The notes: generated from the sequence alone by a model not told the origin. Positions 1-8,039 are shown, counted from the first letter of the stretch. The stretch: 64,000 bases of DNA from CAXBBB01 sp963841855 (GCA_963841855.1 CAWJEJ010000003.1:124001-188000), one strand, 5' to 3'. Made by a program: numbers and translations.

Positions 1-186
1 ATTGTGCGCCAGCTTAGCCGCGTGGAGCAGCGTTTTGGAGGGGACGCAGCCGTGCCACGTGCAGTCGCCGCCCAGCCGCTCGCGCTCGACCATGAGCGTT
101 TTGGCTGCAAACGTGGCTGCGAGACCGGACGAGGTCAGCCCAGCCGCGCCGCCGCCGATGACGATGAGGTCGTAGTCGTATTCCAT
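1..186 (-). CDS. Pyridine nucleotide-disulfide oxidoreductase, N-terminus (partial)
   Basis: The gene runs off the left edge of the window, so only its first 62 codons are visible. They begin at an ATG and carry a FAD-binding dinucleotide motif (VIGGGAAGLTS, about residues 9-19). The redox-active disulfide motif follows, as GGDCTWHGCVPSKTLL, with the two cysteines separated by four residues. This is the class I flavoprotein disulfide reductase family (dihydrolipoamide dehydrogenase, mercuric reductase, glutathione reductase). The TWHGCVPSKTLL spelling is closest to mercuric-reductase-like members. No HMA domain precedes the FAD motif, so a specific role in mercury reduction cannot be claimed. 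It is expected to be cytosolic. Substrate assignment needs the missing C-terminal dimerisation domain. Confidence 0.85.
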   Translation of the reverse strand, partial: MEYDYDLIVIGGGAAGLTSSGLAATFAAKTLMVERERLGGDCTWHGCVPSKTLLHAAKLAHN

Positions 187-211
187 GAGAGTTAGGAAAG
201 AAGGAGGGAGG

Positions 212-451
212 TCAGGAAGCGGTCCAGTCTTCGCGACCCCAGACGCCGACGGCACCTGCGAAGAACAGCAAATGCGCGGCGTACCACATCAGGATCGCCC
301 AAATCCAAGCCACTTCGATCTGCCACACGAGCGAGCCTAGCGGAATCAGAAGCACGCCCAAGAACAGCGCGTGAGCAGGGCGTGCGAATACCTTGCGCAC
401 CTGCGGAGTTAGGCCGACAGAAGCGATTAAAAGAACCAGAAGAAAGCACAA
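212..451 (-). CDS. Small membrane protein, possibly the 3' part of a disrupted gene
   Basis: The 79-residue reading frame from a TTG codon holds about three hydrophobic segments (CFLLVLLIASVGL, ALFLGVLLIPLGSLVW and WIWAILMWYAAHLLFFAGAVGVW). It looks like an inner-membrane protein of unknown function. There is no ATG. Immediately upstream, in another frame (about 452-590), lies a very protein-like stretch that reads LTLFEGLLSTGGSLILVF, then a TAG, then FGSGALGVFGYVAATLFSA. It would join this frame if one base were restored near 455. The annotated frame is therefore probably the tail of a longer, broken membrane protein. It lies between the flavoprotein gene and the NTF2-like gene on the same strand. 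I do not recognise the family. Confidence 0.5.
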   Translation of the reverse strand: MCFLLVLLIASVGLTPQVRKVFARPAHALFLGVLLIPLGSLVWQIEVAWIWAILMWYAAHLLFFAGAVGVWGREDWTAS

Positions 452-593
452 GGCGCCGAGAAGAGAGTCGCAGCAACATAGCCGAAAACGCCCAGCGCCC
501 CGCTACCAAATCGGTAACGAGGCGCTCCAAACAGCGGCGGCTAGAAAACCAGAATCAGCGAACCGCCCGTGCTTAACAAGCCCTCGAAGAGTG

Positions 594-962
594 TCAGGCG
601 TGATAGAACGTCTCTTTGACGATCTGTCCATCTTTCCACGTCTGGACAGCCACCTGCTCCATCTTGATGTCGTCGCCATAGCCTTCATGATCGAAGTGCA
701 TGAACCATTCGCTGAATGCCGTGCCCGATCCAGGCGACGTTTCGTGGACGGCGACGCTGCGCACTTCGGCGCCGTGGAACGCCTTCATGCCGCCGACGAA
801 CTGCTCCTCGTGTTTGCGGTTGACGGCCTTACCAACGCGGGGCTCGGTGCCGATGTCGGCCATTACGACGTCCTCGTGGTAGTACTGCTCGAAAGCGGGG
901 AGAATCTGACCGTTGAGAATCTGCTGGTTGAGATTGTCGACGTGGGTCTTGAGGTTGCTCAT
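594..962 (-). CDS. SnoaL/NTF2-like domain protein
   Basis: This 122-residue soluble protein has the pattern of the NTF2/SnoaL-like cone fold. An N-terminal helix region is followed by ILPAFEQYYHEDVVMADIGT, and the sequence ends in an amphipathic strand, QTWKDGQIVKETFYHA. The fold covers ketosteroid-isomerase-like enzymes, polyketide cyclases and ligand-binding proteins. The single domain fills the whole protein and no catalytic set can be assigned. I chose the ATG at 962 (MSNLKTHVDN) over the longer frame to 1022, because the extra 20 residues look like untranslated leader. It is not obviously in an operon: the next gene on the opposite strand starts at 1090. Its function is unknown beyond the fold. 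Confidence 0.75.
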   Translation of the reverse strand: MSNLKTHVDNLNQQILNGQILPAFEQYYHEDVVMADIGTEPRVGKAVNRKHEEQFVGGMKAFHGAEVRSVAVHETSPGSGTAFSEWFMHFDHEGYGDDIKMEQVAVQTWKDGQIVKETFYHA

Positions 963-1089
963 GGAAGTGGGGGTTAGTGAGTGTGGGTCAAGTACCTGAT
1001 ATGACAATACCTGTTCCAACAAGTAAAATGGTTTTTCGTGAGCGTTGCGCGTCTGTTACTCCGCCTTGCGTCGGGCGTATCATTGAATC

Positions 1090-2013
1090 ATGATCCGATC
1101 TCTGCTCCTCGCCCTGCTGTGCGCGGCTCCCGCACTCGCCCAAACTGCGCCCTATACGGACGCCCTCCTCCAGGCCAAGCTCGATTCCCTCATCGCCCAC
1201 CACGACGGCAGCGGCCAGGCCTTCGACGGCCGCGTTGGCTTTTACGTGCGTCACCTGCGAACGGGACAAACCGCCGCCACGCTCGCCGACACGCTCTTCC
1301 CTACGGCCAGCACGATCAAGGTGCCGATTGCGGCAACGGTCTGGGATGCCATCGACAAGGGCGAGTTGGACTACCACGGCACGCTGATCTTCCGCGACTC
1401 GCTGATTTATGCGGGCGAAGACATCGCGGGCGCCCTGCGCGACAGCGCCGAGATTGGGCTCGGAAAGGTGATGATGCTCTCGATCACGACGAGCGACAAC
1501 ACGGCTAGTCTGTGGCTTCAGAAGCTGGTCACCGGAGAGCGTATCAACTCGTGGATGCAGGCCAACGGCTACCCGATGACACGTGTCAACAGCCGCACGC
1601 CGGGCCGCGAGGCCGACCGCGAGCGCTATGGATGGGGCCAGACGACGCCGCGCGAAATGGCCGACCTGTTCATCCAGATCCGCCAGGGAGATGTCGTCTC
1701 GCCCGGAGCAAGCGAAGAGTTGTACCGCATGCTAACGCGCATCTATTGGAACGACGAAGCGCTCTCGAGCCTACCGCCCTGGATTCAGACGGCGAGCAAG
1801 CAAGGCGCCGTCAACGCGTCGCGCAGCGAAGTCGTCCTGGTCAACGCGCCGCACGGCGACTACGTGATGAGCGTCTTCACGAGTGACCAGGCCGATCAGT
1901 CGTGGGAAGACGACAACGCGGGCTACCGCCTGCTACGCGACGTCTCGGCGCTGCTGTGGCGCTACTTCGAGCCCGAGAGCGATTGGTCGCCTCCCACCGG
2001 CACGCGCTACTAG
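1090..2013 (+). CDS. Class A beta-lactamase-like serine hydrolase (exported)
   Basis: This 307-residue protein starts with a signal peptide (MIRSLLLALLCAAPALAQ). It carries the serine beta-lactamase/DD-peptidase fold motifs in the right order and spacing: S74-T-I-K77 (SxxK nucleophile motif), S135-D136-N137 (SDN) and K237-Q238-G239 (KTG equivalent). This places it among class A-like serine hydrolases exported to the periplasm. The omega-loop glutamate that deacylates beta-lactams in true class A enzymes is not evident in the segment after SDN (RTPGREADRERYGWGQ is the candidate region). It may therefore be a PBP-like or penicillin-binding hydrolase rather than an efficient beta-lactamase. The next gene starts 3 nt after its stop codon, which suggests cotranscription. 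Confidence 0.85.
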   Translation: MIRSLLLALLCAAPALAQTAPYTDALLQAKLDSLIAHHDGSGQAFDGRVGFYVRHLRTGQTAATLADTLFPTASTIKVPIAATVWDAIDKGELDYHGTLIFRDSLIYAGEDIAGALRDSAEIGLGKVMMLSITTSDNTASLWLQKLVTGERINSWMQANGYPMTRVNSRTPGREADRERYGWGQTTPREMADLFIQIRQGDVVSPGASEELYRMLTRIYWNDEALSSLPPWIQTASKQGAVNASRSEVVLVNAPHGDYVMSVFTSDQADQSWEDDNAGYRLLRDVSALLWRYFEPESDWSPPTGTRY

Positions 2014-2016
2014 CCC

Positions 2017-2787
2017 ATGCGAAACCTGCGCATCGGATTGTGCGGAGCCGGATCGGCGGCCCAGGCGCTGGCAGACCGGCTTGGCCGCACGGGCCTGCGC
2101 GTAGCGTGGCGCGAAGACGGCCTGCCCGCCCGCCTACCCAACGTCGACGCCTGCCTAGTCGCCGGGCCAATCGCCGACCGTGTGGAGACGGCGCGCGTGC
2201 TGGTGCGGACGGGCATGCCGGTCCTGCTCGCGTGGCCACCGTCCAGCGACTCGAGACCCATCGCCCGCTTGTCGCGCGAGGCAGACGAGTCGGGCGTGGC
2301 AGCGTGGGCGAGCCTGCCGATGCGTTTCCACGCCGATCTGGCCGATTTGCCTTTGGCGCCGCGTCTGGTCACGCTCGAATGCCGGGGCGTGCGAGCGCCG
2401 ACATCGGCCGCATCGCTCTCGGTGATGGCTGACCTAGTGCTGCAACTGGGACGCGGCTACGCTCCCAAACGCCTGCTCTCGACCTTCGTGCGCACGCCGA
2501 CGCGCGAGCCCCGCGCCGCCGCCTTCTCGGTCCGCTTCGACAACGGCATGCTCGTCCACGCAACCGCGATGGCGAGCGGAGCGCCATCCATCCAGCTGAA
2601 CGCCGTCTCCGCCCTGACGACGCATACGTGCGATCTGCTGGCGGGCGCAAAGATGAATCATGCCGAGGACGCCGAACTGAGCGCGTTTCTCACCGCCGCG
2701 TCCGAGCGCCGCCCGATGCGGCCTGGGCTTTCGGCCGCTCGATATGCGCTGCGTCTGGCCGCTCACATCGCCCGGCGCGCCCGGTAG
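2017..2787 (+). CDS. Gfo/Idh/MocA-like NAD(P)-binding protein
   Basis: The 256-residue protein opens with a strand and glycine-rich loop (LRIGLCGAGSAAQALADRL, residues 4-22) typical of Rossmann NAD(P)-binding domains. A long, less conserved C-terminal part follows. The layout resembles a short Gfo/Idh/MocA oxidoreductase. The usual EKP catalytic motif of that family is not visible, however, and the length is well below the typical 330-380 residues. It could be a divergent dehydrogenase or a non-catalytic binding protein. It begins 3 nt after the beta-lactamase-like gene and is probably translated from the same transcript. Downstream lie two intergenic palindromic repeats. Confidence 0.6.
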   Translation: MRNLRIGLCGAGSAAQALADRLGRTGLRVAWREDGLPARLPNVDACLVAGPIADRVETARVLVRTGMPVLLAWPPSSDSRPIARLSREADESGVAAWASLPMRFHADLADLPLAPRLVTLECRGVRAPTSAASLSVMADLVLQLGRGYAPKRLLSTFVRTPTREPRAAAFSVRFDNGMLVHATAMASGAPSIQLNAVSALTTHTCDLLAGAKMNHAEDAELSAFLTAASERRPMRPGLSAARYALRLAAHIARRAR

Positions 2788-2795
2788 CTGGCAAG

Positions 2796-2828
2796 AAACC
2801 TGTCAGGTTTTCAAAACCTGACAGGTTT
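2796..2828. repeat. 33-bp perfect palindrome with TTTTCAAAA core
   Basis: Two 16-bp arms (aaacctgtcaggtttt and its exact reverse complement) flank a single central C. The architecture is identical to the palindrome at 5211-5243: 16-1-16 with TTTTCAAAA in the middle, but different outer arms. It sits 8 bp after the stop of the preceding gene. It could act as a transcription terminator, but the matching architecture elsewhere suggests a repeat family. Confidence 0.85.
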
Positions 2829-2877
2829 GCGCTGGTCTCATACCAAGTCTGCGGTCTAGCGATGCACGTTCTACAAC

Positions 2878-2959
2878 GTCATCCTGAGCGAAGTCGAAGG
2901 ACCTCCGAACTGAGCAGTTGAATCGGACGCAGGGGATCCTTCGGCAGGCTCGGGATGAC
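2878..2959. repeat. Inverted-repeat intergenic element (MITE/REP-like), about 82 bp
   Basis: The left arm starts gtcatcctgagcgaagtcga. The right arm, reading tccttcggcaggctcggg followed by atgac, is its imperfect reverse complement, and the two enclose about 35 bp. Elements with GTCATCCTGAGC...GAAGGA arms recur in the intergenic DNA of many bacteria and behave as REP- or MITE-type non-autonomous repeats (recollection, not a search result). Its right end supplies an in-frame ATG that artificially extends the following epimerase gene, so that ATG should not be used as a start. Confidence 0.75.
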
Positions 2960-3026
2960 GAGAAAGAGGGCGCACGAGTGCTCCTCAGATTCAATACTCT
3001 CTCTTTTCCAACTGTCCCACTCTCCT

Positions 3027-4028
3027 TTGTCCCGCTATCTCATCACCGGCGGCGCCGGATTCGTCGGTCGCCACTTCACCCACCGCCTGCTCGAAGCAGG
3101 CCACGAAGTCCACGTCGTCGACCCCATCGCCCCGCTGACCGGCGGCCGTCATCCTGACACGCCCCAATCCGAAGACCGAAGCTGGTACTTCGACCCGCGT
3201 TCCTACGACGGCTTCCACTTCCACGAGCAGGACTGCCGCGACTACTTTCGCGCCCACCCGACCGAGCATTTCGACTACGCATTCCACCTCGCCGCCATCG
3301 TCGGCGGGAGGCTGATGATCGAGCACAACCCGCTGGCCGTCGCCGACGACCTTTCGATCGACGCGCAGTATTGGCAGTGGGCCGTGACGGCCAAGCCGGG
3401 CAAGAGCGTCATCTTCTCATCGTCCGCCGCCTACCCCATCGGCTTGCAACGTCCCGACGGCTATAGGCTGCTGGTCGAGGACGACATCGCGTTCGGAGAC
3501 CAGATCGGCATGCCCGACCTGAGTTACGGCTGGTCCAAACTGACCGTCGAGTACATTAGCCGATTGGCGTTCGAGCGGCACGGCCTCAAGAGCGTCTGCT
3601 ACCGCCCGTTCTCGGGCTACGGCGAGGATCAGGACGACACGTACCCGTTCCCGTCGGTCTGCAAGCGCGCGATCCAAAACGCCGGAGCCGACGAGATCAT
3701 CGTGTGGGGCAGCGGCAACCAGATGCGCGACTTCGTCCACATCGAAGACTGCGTGACCGGCGTGCTCACCACGATGGACGCCATCGACGACGGCGACGCG
3801 CTCAACCTGTCGACGGGCAAGCTGACCAACTTCAAAGCGTTTGCTCTGCTCGCCGCCAAGGCCGCAGGCTACTCGCCCGACGTACGCGGCATGTCCGACA
3901 AGCCCGAAGGCGTTTTTGCACGCGGCGGCGATGTGGCCAAGCAGCAGTCGCTCGGCTTCACGCCTGAGATCTCGTTCGAGGAAGGCGTCCGGCGAGCGGT
4001 CGAGCTGTACGCGTCGCGGATGGGTTGA
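3027..4028 (+). CDS. NAD-dependent epimerase/dehydratase (extended SDR)
   Basis: This 333-residue enzyme begins SRYLITGGAGFVGRH, the extended short-chain dehydrogenase NAD-binding motif (TGGAGFxG). It has the catalytic Y167-x3-K171 pair (SYGWSK) with an upstream serine cluster (VIFSSSAAYP, about 128-137). These are hallmarks of nucleotide-sugar epimerases and dehydratases, so it probably makes an activated sugar for glycan or exopolysaccharide. The exact substrate cannot be read from the sequence. I placed the start at TTG 3027 rather than the in-frame ATG at 2955. The latter lies inside an intergenic repeat, and the residues it adds do not belong to the fold. The gene converges on ychF with a 3-nt gap. 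Confidence 0.85.
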   Translation: MSRYLITGGAGFVGRHFTHRLLEAGHEVHVVDPIAPLTGGRHPDTPQSEDRSWYFDPRSYDGFHFHEQDCRDYFRAHPTEHFDYAFHLAAIVGGRLMIEHNPLAVADDLSIDAQYWQWAVTAKPGKSVIFSSSAAYPIGLQRPDGYRLLVEDDIAFGDQIGMPDLSYGWSKLTVEYISRLAFERHGLKSVCYRPFSGYGEDQDDTYPFPSVCKRAIQNAGADEIIVWGSGNQMRDFVHIEDCVTGVLTTMDAIDDGDALNLSTGKLTNFKAFALLAAKAAGYSPDVRGMSDKPEGVFARGGDVAKQQSLGFTPEISFEEGVRRAVELYASRMG

Positions 4029-4031
4029 GCG

Positions 4032-5120
4032 TCAGACGTTGAAGCGGAAGAGCATCACGTCGCCGTCGACGACGACGTATTCTTTGCCTTCGCTGCGCAT
4101 CGCTCCGGCTTCGCGGGCGGCGGCTTCGGTGCCCAGACGGTCGTAATCGGCGAACTTGATCGTCTCGGCCCTAATGAAGCCGCGCTCGAAGTCGGTATGG
4201 ATCACGCCCGCGGCGCCGGGTGCTTTGGTGCCTTGGGTGATCGTCCACGCGCGCGACTCTTTAGGACCGGCGGTGAAGTAGGTGATCAGGCCAAGCAGCT
4301 TGAACGCGGCGCGGACCAGGCGGTCGAGTCCGGGCTCGGTCAGGCCCATGTCGGCGAGGAAGCCGGCGCGCTCTTCGGGTTCGAGTTCGGCGATCTGCGC
4401 TTCCAGGTCGGCGCAGCACACGACGACTTCGGCGTTCTGCGGAGCCGCGATGGCGCGTACGCGGGCGACGTGCGCGTTCTCCTCGCCCGACATCAGATCG
4501 TCCTCGCTGACGTTGGCAGCGTAGAGGATCGGTTTGGACGTGAGCAGGAAGAGATCGACGAGCGCTTCTTTGTCGTCGAACGAGCGGGCGGCGTTGCCGT
4601 CGGACAAGAAGGTGAGCAGGCGTTTGTAATCGTCGAGCAGTTTGACCGCAGACTTGTCGCCCGTCTTGGCGAGTTTGCCCTGCCGCTCGATTCGCTTCTC
4701 GACCGTTTCGATGTCCTTGAGCAGCAGTTCGGTGTCGATCACCTCGATGTCCGAAGCAGGATCGACCGTTCCGGCGACGTGGACGATGTTCTCGTCCTCG
4801 AAGCAGCGCACGACGTGCACGATGGCGTCGACCTCGCGGATGTGGCTCAGAAACTTGTTGCCCAGCCCCTCGCCCTGACTCGCCCCGGCGACCAGCCCGG
4901 CGATGTCGACGAACTCGATGACGGCCGGAAGTGTCTCCTTGCTGCCCGCGAGTTCGGCCAGCCGGGTCAGGCGCGCGTCGGGCACGGGTACGATGCCGAC
5001 GTTAGGCTCGATCGTGCAAAATGGATAGTTGGCTGACTCGGCCCCGGCGCTCGACAGCGCGTTGAAGAGAGTCGATTTGCCGACGTTGGGAAGGCCGACG
5101 ATGCCGCAGCGGAGAGCCAT
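4032..5120 (-). CDS. ychF: Redox-regulated ATPase YchF (Obg-family)
   Basis: At 362 residues this matches the usual length of YchF/OLA1, a ribosome-associated Obg-family P-loop protein that prefers ATP over GTP. The P-loop is GLPNVGKS (residues 9-16). The switch region with DIAGLVAGASQGEGLGN is characteristic of the family, and the altered G4 motif (NVSE instead of NKxD) explains the nucleotide preference. The C-terminal TGS domain includes LGLITYFTAGPKESRAWTI. It is cytosolic, highly conserved and linked to translation and stress responses. It starts at ATG 5120 and ends almost against the convergent epimerase gene. There is no sign of damage. Confidence 0.97.
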   Translation of the reverse strand: MALRCGIVGLPNVGKSTLFNALSSAGAESANYPFCTIEPNVGIVPVPDARLTRLAELAGSKETLPAVIEFVDIAGLVAGASQGEGLGNKFLSHIREVDAIVHVVRCFEDENIVHVAGTVDPASDIEVIDTELLLKDIETVEKRIERQGKLAKTGDKSAVKLLDDYKRLLTFLSDGNAARSFDDKEALVDLFLLTSKPILYAANVSEDDLMSGEENAHVARVRAIAAPQNAEVVVCCADLEAQIAELEPEERAGFLADMGLTEPGLDRLVRAAFKLLGLITYFTAGPKESRAWTITQGTKAPGAAGVIHTDFERGFIRAETIKFADYDRLGTEAAAREAGAMRSEGKEYVVVDGDVMLFRFNV

Positions 5121-5210
5121 AGCGCGATAGGAAAAAGTGGAGGTACAGAATAGCCGATTGGCAGTGCGCAGAGAGGCAAAACGAGGCGAAGAACGCCGCG
5201 CGCACGTTTC

Positions 5211-5243
5211 AGACTTGGCATGTTTTCAAAACATGCCAAGTCT
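5211..5243. repeat. 33-bp perfect palindrome with TTTTCAAAA core (second copy type)
   Basis: The arms are agacttggcatgtttt and its exact reverse complement around a single C. The length, arm size and core TTTTCAAAA equal those of the palindrome at 2796-2828, although the outer 12 bp of each arm differ. It lies in the divergent region between ychF and the 5294 gene, where a terminator is not expected. Confidence 0.85.
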
Positions 5244-5293
5244 ATCGGCTCGGCCTGCCGATCTTGACGCGTGCCCTCGAACGTCTCGTCTCC

Positions 5294-5797
5294 ATGCTCC
5301 GCGTCCTGCTCCCGCTCGCCCTCCTGCTCACGCCGCTTCCGATGGCCGCGCAGGTCAGCCTGCAGCAAACCGACGGGCGGCTCCAACTCGGCCTGAGCGC
5401 GCTGCCTGGGCTGGGTGCTCAGATCGGCTACCTCGACGCGACCGGCCTGTTCACGCGTGAAGGCACGCTCTACGTCGACGGGCGCCCGGCATTCTTCGGC
5501 GGTGAGGAAAACGTAGAGGTGTGGCTCGCGGGCGGCGGCTCGATCCGCGCGTTGGGCGTGGCGCGGCTCTTCACCGACGGCGACTTCGCCGGATATGACG
5601 TGGATGTGGGCATCCGAGCCGGGCCGTCGCTGACGTTTGTGCGCAACGCGACCGATGCCGACAAGAATCAGCAGTTCAGCTTCAACTTCGAGCCGTTCCT
5701 GCGCTTCGTCACCCAGTTGCGTCCGGGCCTGACGGTTTACGGCGAGGCCGGCCCGCAGCCCTCGCTGCTCCGCGGCGGACTCTGGCTCACGTTCTGA
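5294..5797 (+). CDS. Exported beta-barrel-like outer membrane protein, unknown function
   Basis: The 167-residue product starts with a clean signal peptide (MLRVLLPLALLLTPLPMAAQ). It continues with alternating beta-strand-like segments such as LQLGLSALPGLGAQIGYLD and FLRFVTQLRPGLTVYGEAG, and ends in a strand closing on a terminal phenylalanine (GGLWLTF). These are features of small outer-membrane beta-barrels. The ATG at 5294 was chosen because it places the signal peptide at the N-terminus. The frame opens further upstream at 5264, adding ten residues that do not fit. It overlaps the 3' end of the convergent gene by 11 bp. I do not recognise a specific family. Confidence 0.65.
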   Translation: MLRVLLPLALLLTPLPMAAQVSLQQTDGRLQLGLSALPGLGAQIGYLDATGLFTREGTLYVDGRPAFFGGEENVEVWLAGGGSIRALGVARLFTDGDFAGYDVDVGIRAGPSLTFVRNATDADKNQQFSFNFEPFLRFVTQLRPGLTVYGEAGPQPSLLRGGLWLTF

Positions 5798-6239
5798 CGA
5801 ACGCACCCCTTTCCCGAAACCGGCTGAGCACGCGCGATCCGGCGTAGCGCTCTTTCCACGCGTCGAGGGCGTCGGCATCCAACTCGTCGACCATCCGGTT
5901 AACTGAAGCGATGCACGCCCGCGCTTCGGCCAGTTCGAACTCATTCGGAGACGCACCGCTCGCCGATCGTAGCGACAAGGAGACAATCGTCACCTGGTTG
6001 CGCATCCTGTCGCTCAACATCTCGCGGACCTCGTAGAGGACCTGTTCTCGTTCGTGCGCGCGGCTCTCCCGCATCACGCGCAGAGTTGATCTAACCAGGA
6101 CGACGACGAGCGCTATAGCGGCTCCCGTAGCATACCAGAAGCTTTCGGGGTGATAGTAAGGGACAAATGCAGCGAGGCAGACGGGGAAAGCTCCGATACC
6201 GGCGAGCACGGACGGCGGCCAGTCGTTGGGGTGGGGCAT
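5787..6239 (-). CDS. Membrane protein with histidine-kinase-like helical region
   Basis: The 150-residue product has two transmembrane helices near the N-terminus (VLAGIGAFPVCLAAFVPYY and WYATGAAIALVVVLVRSTL). A charged helix follows (RESRAHEREQVLYEVREMLS). The downstream segment DRMRNQVTIVSLSLRSASG recalls the dimerisation helices of sensor kinases, but there is no phospho-accepting His at the expected place and no ATPase domain. It may be a kinase remnant or an independent membrane protein. I chose the ATG at 6239 (MPHPNDWPPS) over the longer frame. It converges on, and overlaps by 11 bp, the beta-barrel-like gene. Confidence 0.5.
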   Translation of the reverse strand: MPHPNDWPPSVLAGIGAFPVCLAAFVPYYHPESFWYATGAAIALVVVLVRSTLRVMRESRAHEREQVLYEVREMLSDRMRNQVTIVSLSLRSASGASPNEFELAEARACIASVNRMVDELDADALDAWKERYAGSRVLSRFRERGAFVRT

Positions 6240-6335
6240 GTGGCGGAGGACGATGTGGTGGAGGACGGCTCCCGCCCTCTCTTCAAGGACCATTCCTCGC
6301 GGCCCGTTCAGCCATCCGCATGGATCATCGCGTGG

Positions 6336-6702
6336 TCACCCTTCGATCAGATAGCGCCACGGAAACACGAACGGAATCACGAACACCCAGACGGCGAAGA
6401 GCCCAGCGACGCCGCTCCGAACGGCCTGCCCCGCGCGCCAGCCGGAAGCGCAAACGCCAGCAGTCACAGCGATTTGTAGACGAGTTGCACAGCCAATAGC
6501 GGCGACATCCGAACCGGAATCCACAGTCCTACGATCATCAGAACGCGCCCGTCACGCCCATCGCCGCCCCCGCGCCCGAAGCGCCCTCGAACACGGTTCG
6601 GACCGCTCGCTCGGGCGTGAACAGCGCCGACCACCCCACTGCCCCGGCGACGAAGATGTTGGCCGCGTAGATGAGCCGGAGCAGCAGAGACTCGGGCGCG
6701 CC
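6336..6702 (-). pseudogene. Disrupted multi-pass membrane protein downstream of glyA
   Basis: Directly after the glyA stop, three reading frames carry consecutive parts of one small four-helix membrane protein. Frame 1 reads LLLRLIYAANIFVAGAVGW and on to AAMGVTGAF. It then hits TGA, and the sequence continues in frame 2 as LMIVGLWIPVRMSPLLAVQL and VYKSL. Next comes a second TGA where TGG (Trp) would fit, followed by LLAFALPAGARG. Finally frame 3 carries SGVAGLFAVWVFVIPFVF and WRYLIEG. Restoring one base near 6541, reverting TGA to TGG near 6465 and shifting again near 6415 gives a continuous protein of about 120 residues. It is either a decayed gene or a sequencing-error hotspot. The family resembles DoxX-like small membrane proteins, but that is tentative. 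Confidence 0.65.
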
Positions 6703-8039
6703 TACGCCGCCTCCAGTTCGGCGTAGAGCGGAAAGCGCGCGGCCAGCGCATGCACGTCCTGGCGAACGGCGTCGATGACGGATTCGTCGTCGGGCTTGGC
6801 GAGGACGCGGTCGATCAGGACGGCGACTTCCCCGAACGCCGATTCGTCCAGGCCTCGCGTCGTCATGGCGGGCGTGCCGATGCGCATGCCGCTCGTGACG
6901 AACGGGCTTTCCGGGTCGCCCGGCACCATGTTCTTGTTGACCGTGATCTCGGCGCGTCCCAGCGCTTCCTCGGCCTGCTTACCCGTCAGCCCTTTGCCCC
7001 GCAGGTCGATCAGCATCAGGTGGTTGTCCGTGCCGCCCGAGACCAAGTCATAGCCACGCTCCAAGAACGCATCGGCCATCGCCTGAGCGTTGGCGACGAC
7101 TTGCTTCTGGTAGACCACGAAATCGGGTCGCAGCGCCTCGCCGAACGCGACGGCTTTGGCGGCGATGACGTGCATCAGCGGGCCGCCTTGGGTGCCGGGG
7201 AAGACGGCGCTGTCGAACAGCTCGCCCCAGTTCTTGGTGCGTCCGCTCTTGGGCGCGACCTTGCCGATCGTGTTCTCGCTGTCGTCGCCGACGAGGATCA
7301 TGCCGCCGCGCGGGCCACGCAGCGTCTTGTGCGTCGTCGTCGTGGCGACGTGGACGTGCGGCATCGGGTCACTCAGCACCTTGGCCGCGATCAGTCCGGC
7401 CGTGTGCGCCATGTCCATCCACAAGAGCGCGCCGACCTCGTCCGCGATCGAGCGGAAAGCGGCATAGTCGAAGTCGCGCGTGTAGGCGCTCGCCCCGATC
7501 GAGAGCATCTTGGGCCGCACCTGCTTGGCCTGCTCGCGCAGTTTGTCCATGTCGATGCGCCCGGCGCTAGGCCCATGAGTCTCGACGCCGTAGAAGTGCG
7601 CGTCGTAGAGGATGCCGCTGAAGTTGACCGGGCTGCCGTGCGTCAGGTGACCGCCGTGGGCGAGGTCGAGGCCGAGCAGCTTGTCGCCGGGCTGCATCAG
7701 CGTCAGGTAGACGGCGGCGTTGGCCTGCGCCCCACTGTGCGGCTGCACGTTGACCCAGTCGACACCGAACAGTTTCTTGGCTCGGTCGCGCGCCAAGTCT
7801 TCGGCCACGTCGGCGAATTCGCAGCCGCCATAGTAACGTTTGCCCGGGAGCCCTTCGGCGTACTTGTTGGTGAGCGTGCTGCCCTGCGCCTCCATGACCG
7901 CGCGCGAGGCGAAGTTCTCGGACGCGATGAGCTCTAGCCCGTCCTGCTGACGCTGCGTTTCGTGGTGGAGGGCGGCGAAGAGTTCGGGATCTTGCGAGCG
8001 GAGCGTTTCCATCGGTTGCGGAAGGTGTTCGGTTTGCAT
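6702..8039 (-). CDS. glyA: Serine hydroxymethyltransferase
   Basis: This 445-residue PLP enzyme interconverts serine and glycine while charging tetrahydrofolate with a one-carbon unit. It shows the family's features in order: LIASENFAS (38-46), GKRYYGGCE (66-74), the PLP-contacting WMDMAHTAGL (207-216) and the Schiff-base lysine K238 in TTTTHKTLRGPRGG. The C-terminal domain (SGMRIGTPAMTTRG) is complete. The length is slightly above the E. coli enzyme. The ATG at 8039 is preferred over an adjoining TTG. A damaged membrane-protein gene follows directly at its 3' end. glyA appears intact and monocistronic or first in a short operon. Confidence 0.97.
   Translation of the reverse strand: MQTEHLPQPMETLRSQDPELFAALHHETQRQQDGLELIASENFASRAVMEAQGSTLTNKYAEGLPGKRYYGGCEFADVAEDLARDRAKKLFGVDWVNVQPHSGAQANAAVYLTLMQPGDKLLGLDLAHGGHLTHGSPVNFSGILYDAHFYGVETHGPSAGRIDMDKLREQAKQVRPKMLSIGASAYTRDFDYAAFRSIADEVGALLWMDMAHTAGLIAAKVLSDPMPHVHVATTTTHKTLRGPRGGMILVGDDSENTIGKVAPKSGRTKNWGELFDSAVFPGTQGGPLMHVIAAKAVAFGEALRPDFVVYQKQVVANAQAMADAFLERGYDLVSGGTDNHLMLIDLRGKGLTGKQAEEALGRAEITVNKNMVPGDPESPFVTSGMRIGTPAMTTRGLDESAFGEVAVLIDRVLAKPDDESVIDAVRQDVHALAARFPLYAELEAA

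Noticed and set aside
2796..2959. Adjacent palindromes considered as a CRISPR-like array
   Set aside because: The repeats are two unrelated hairpins of different length with no regular spacer spacing, and no cas genes are nearby.
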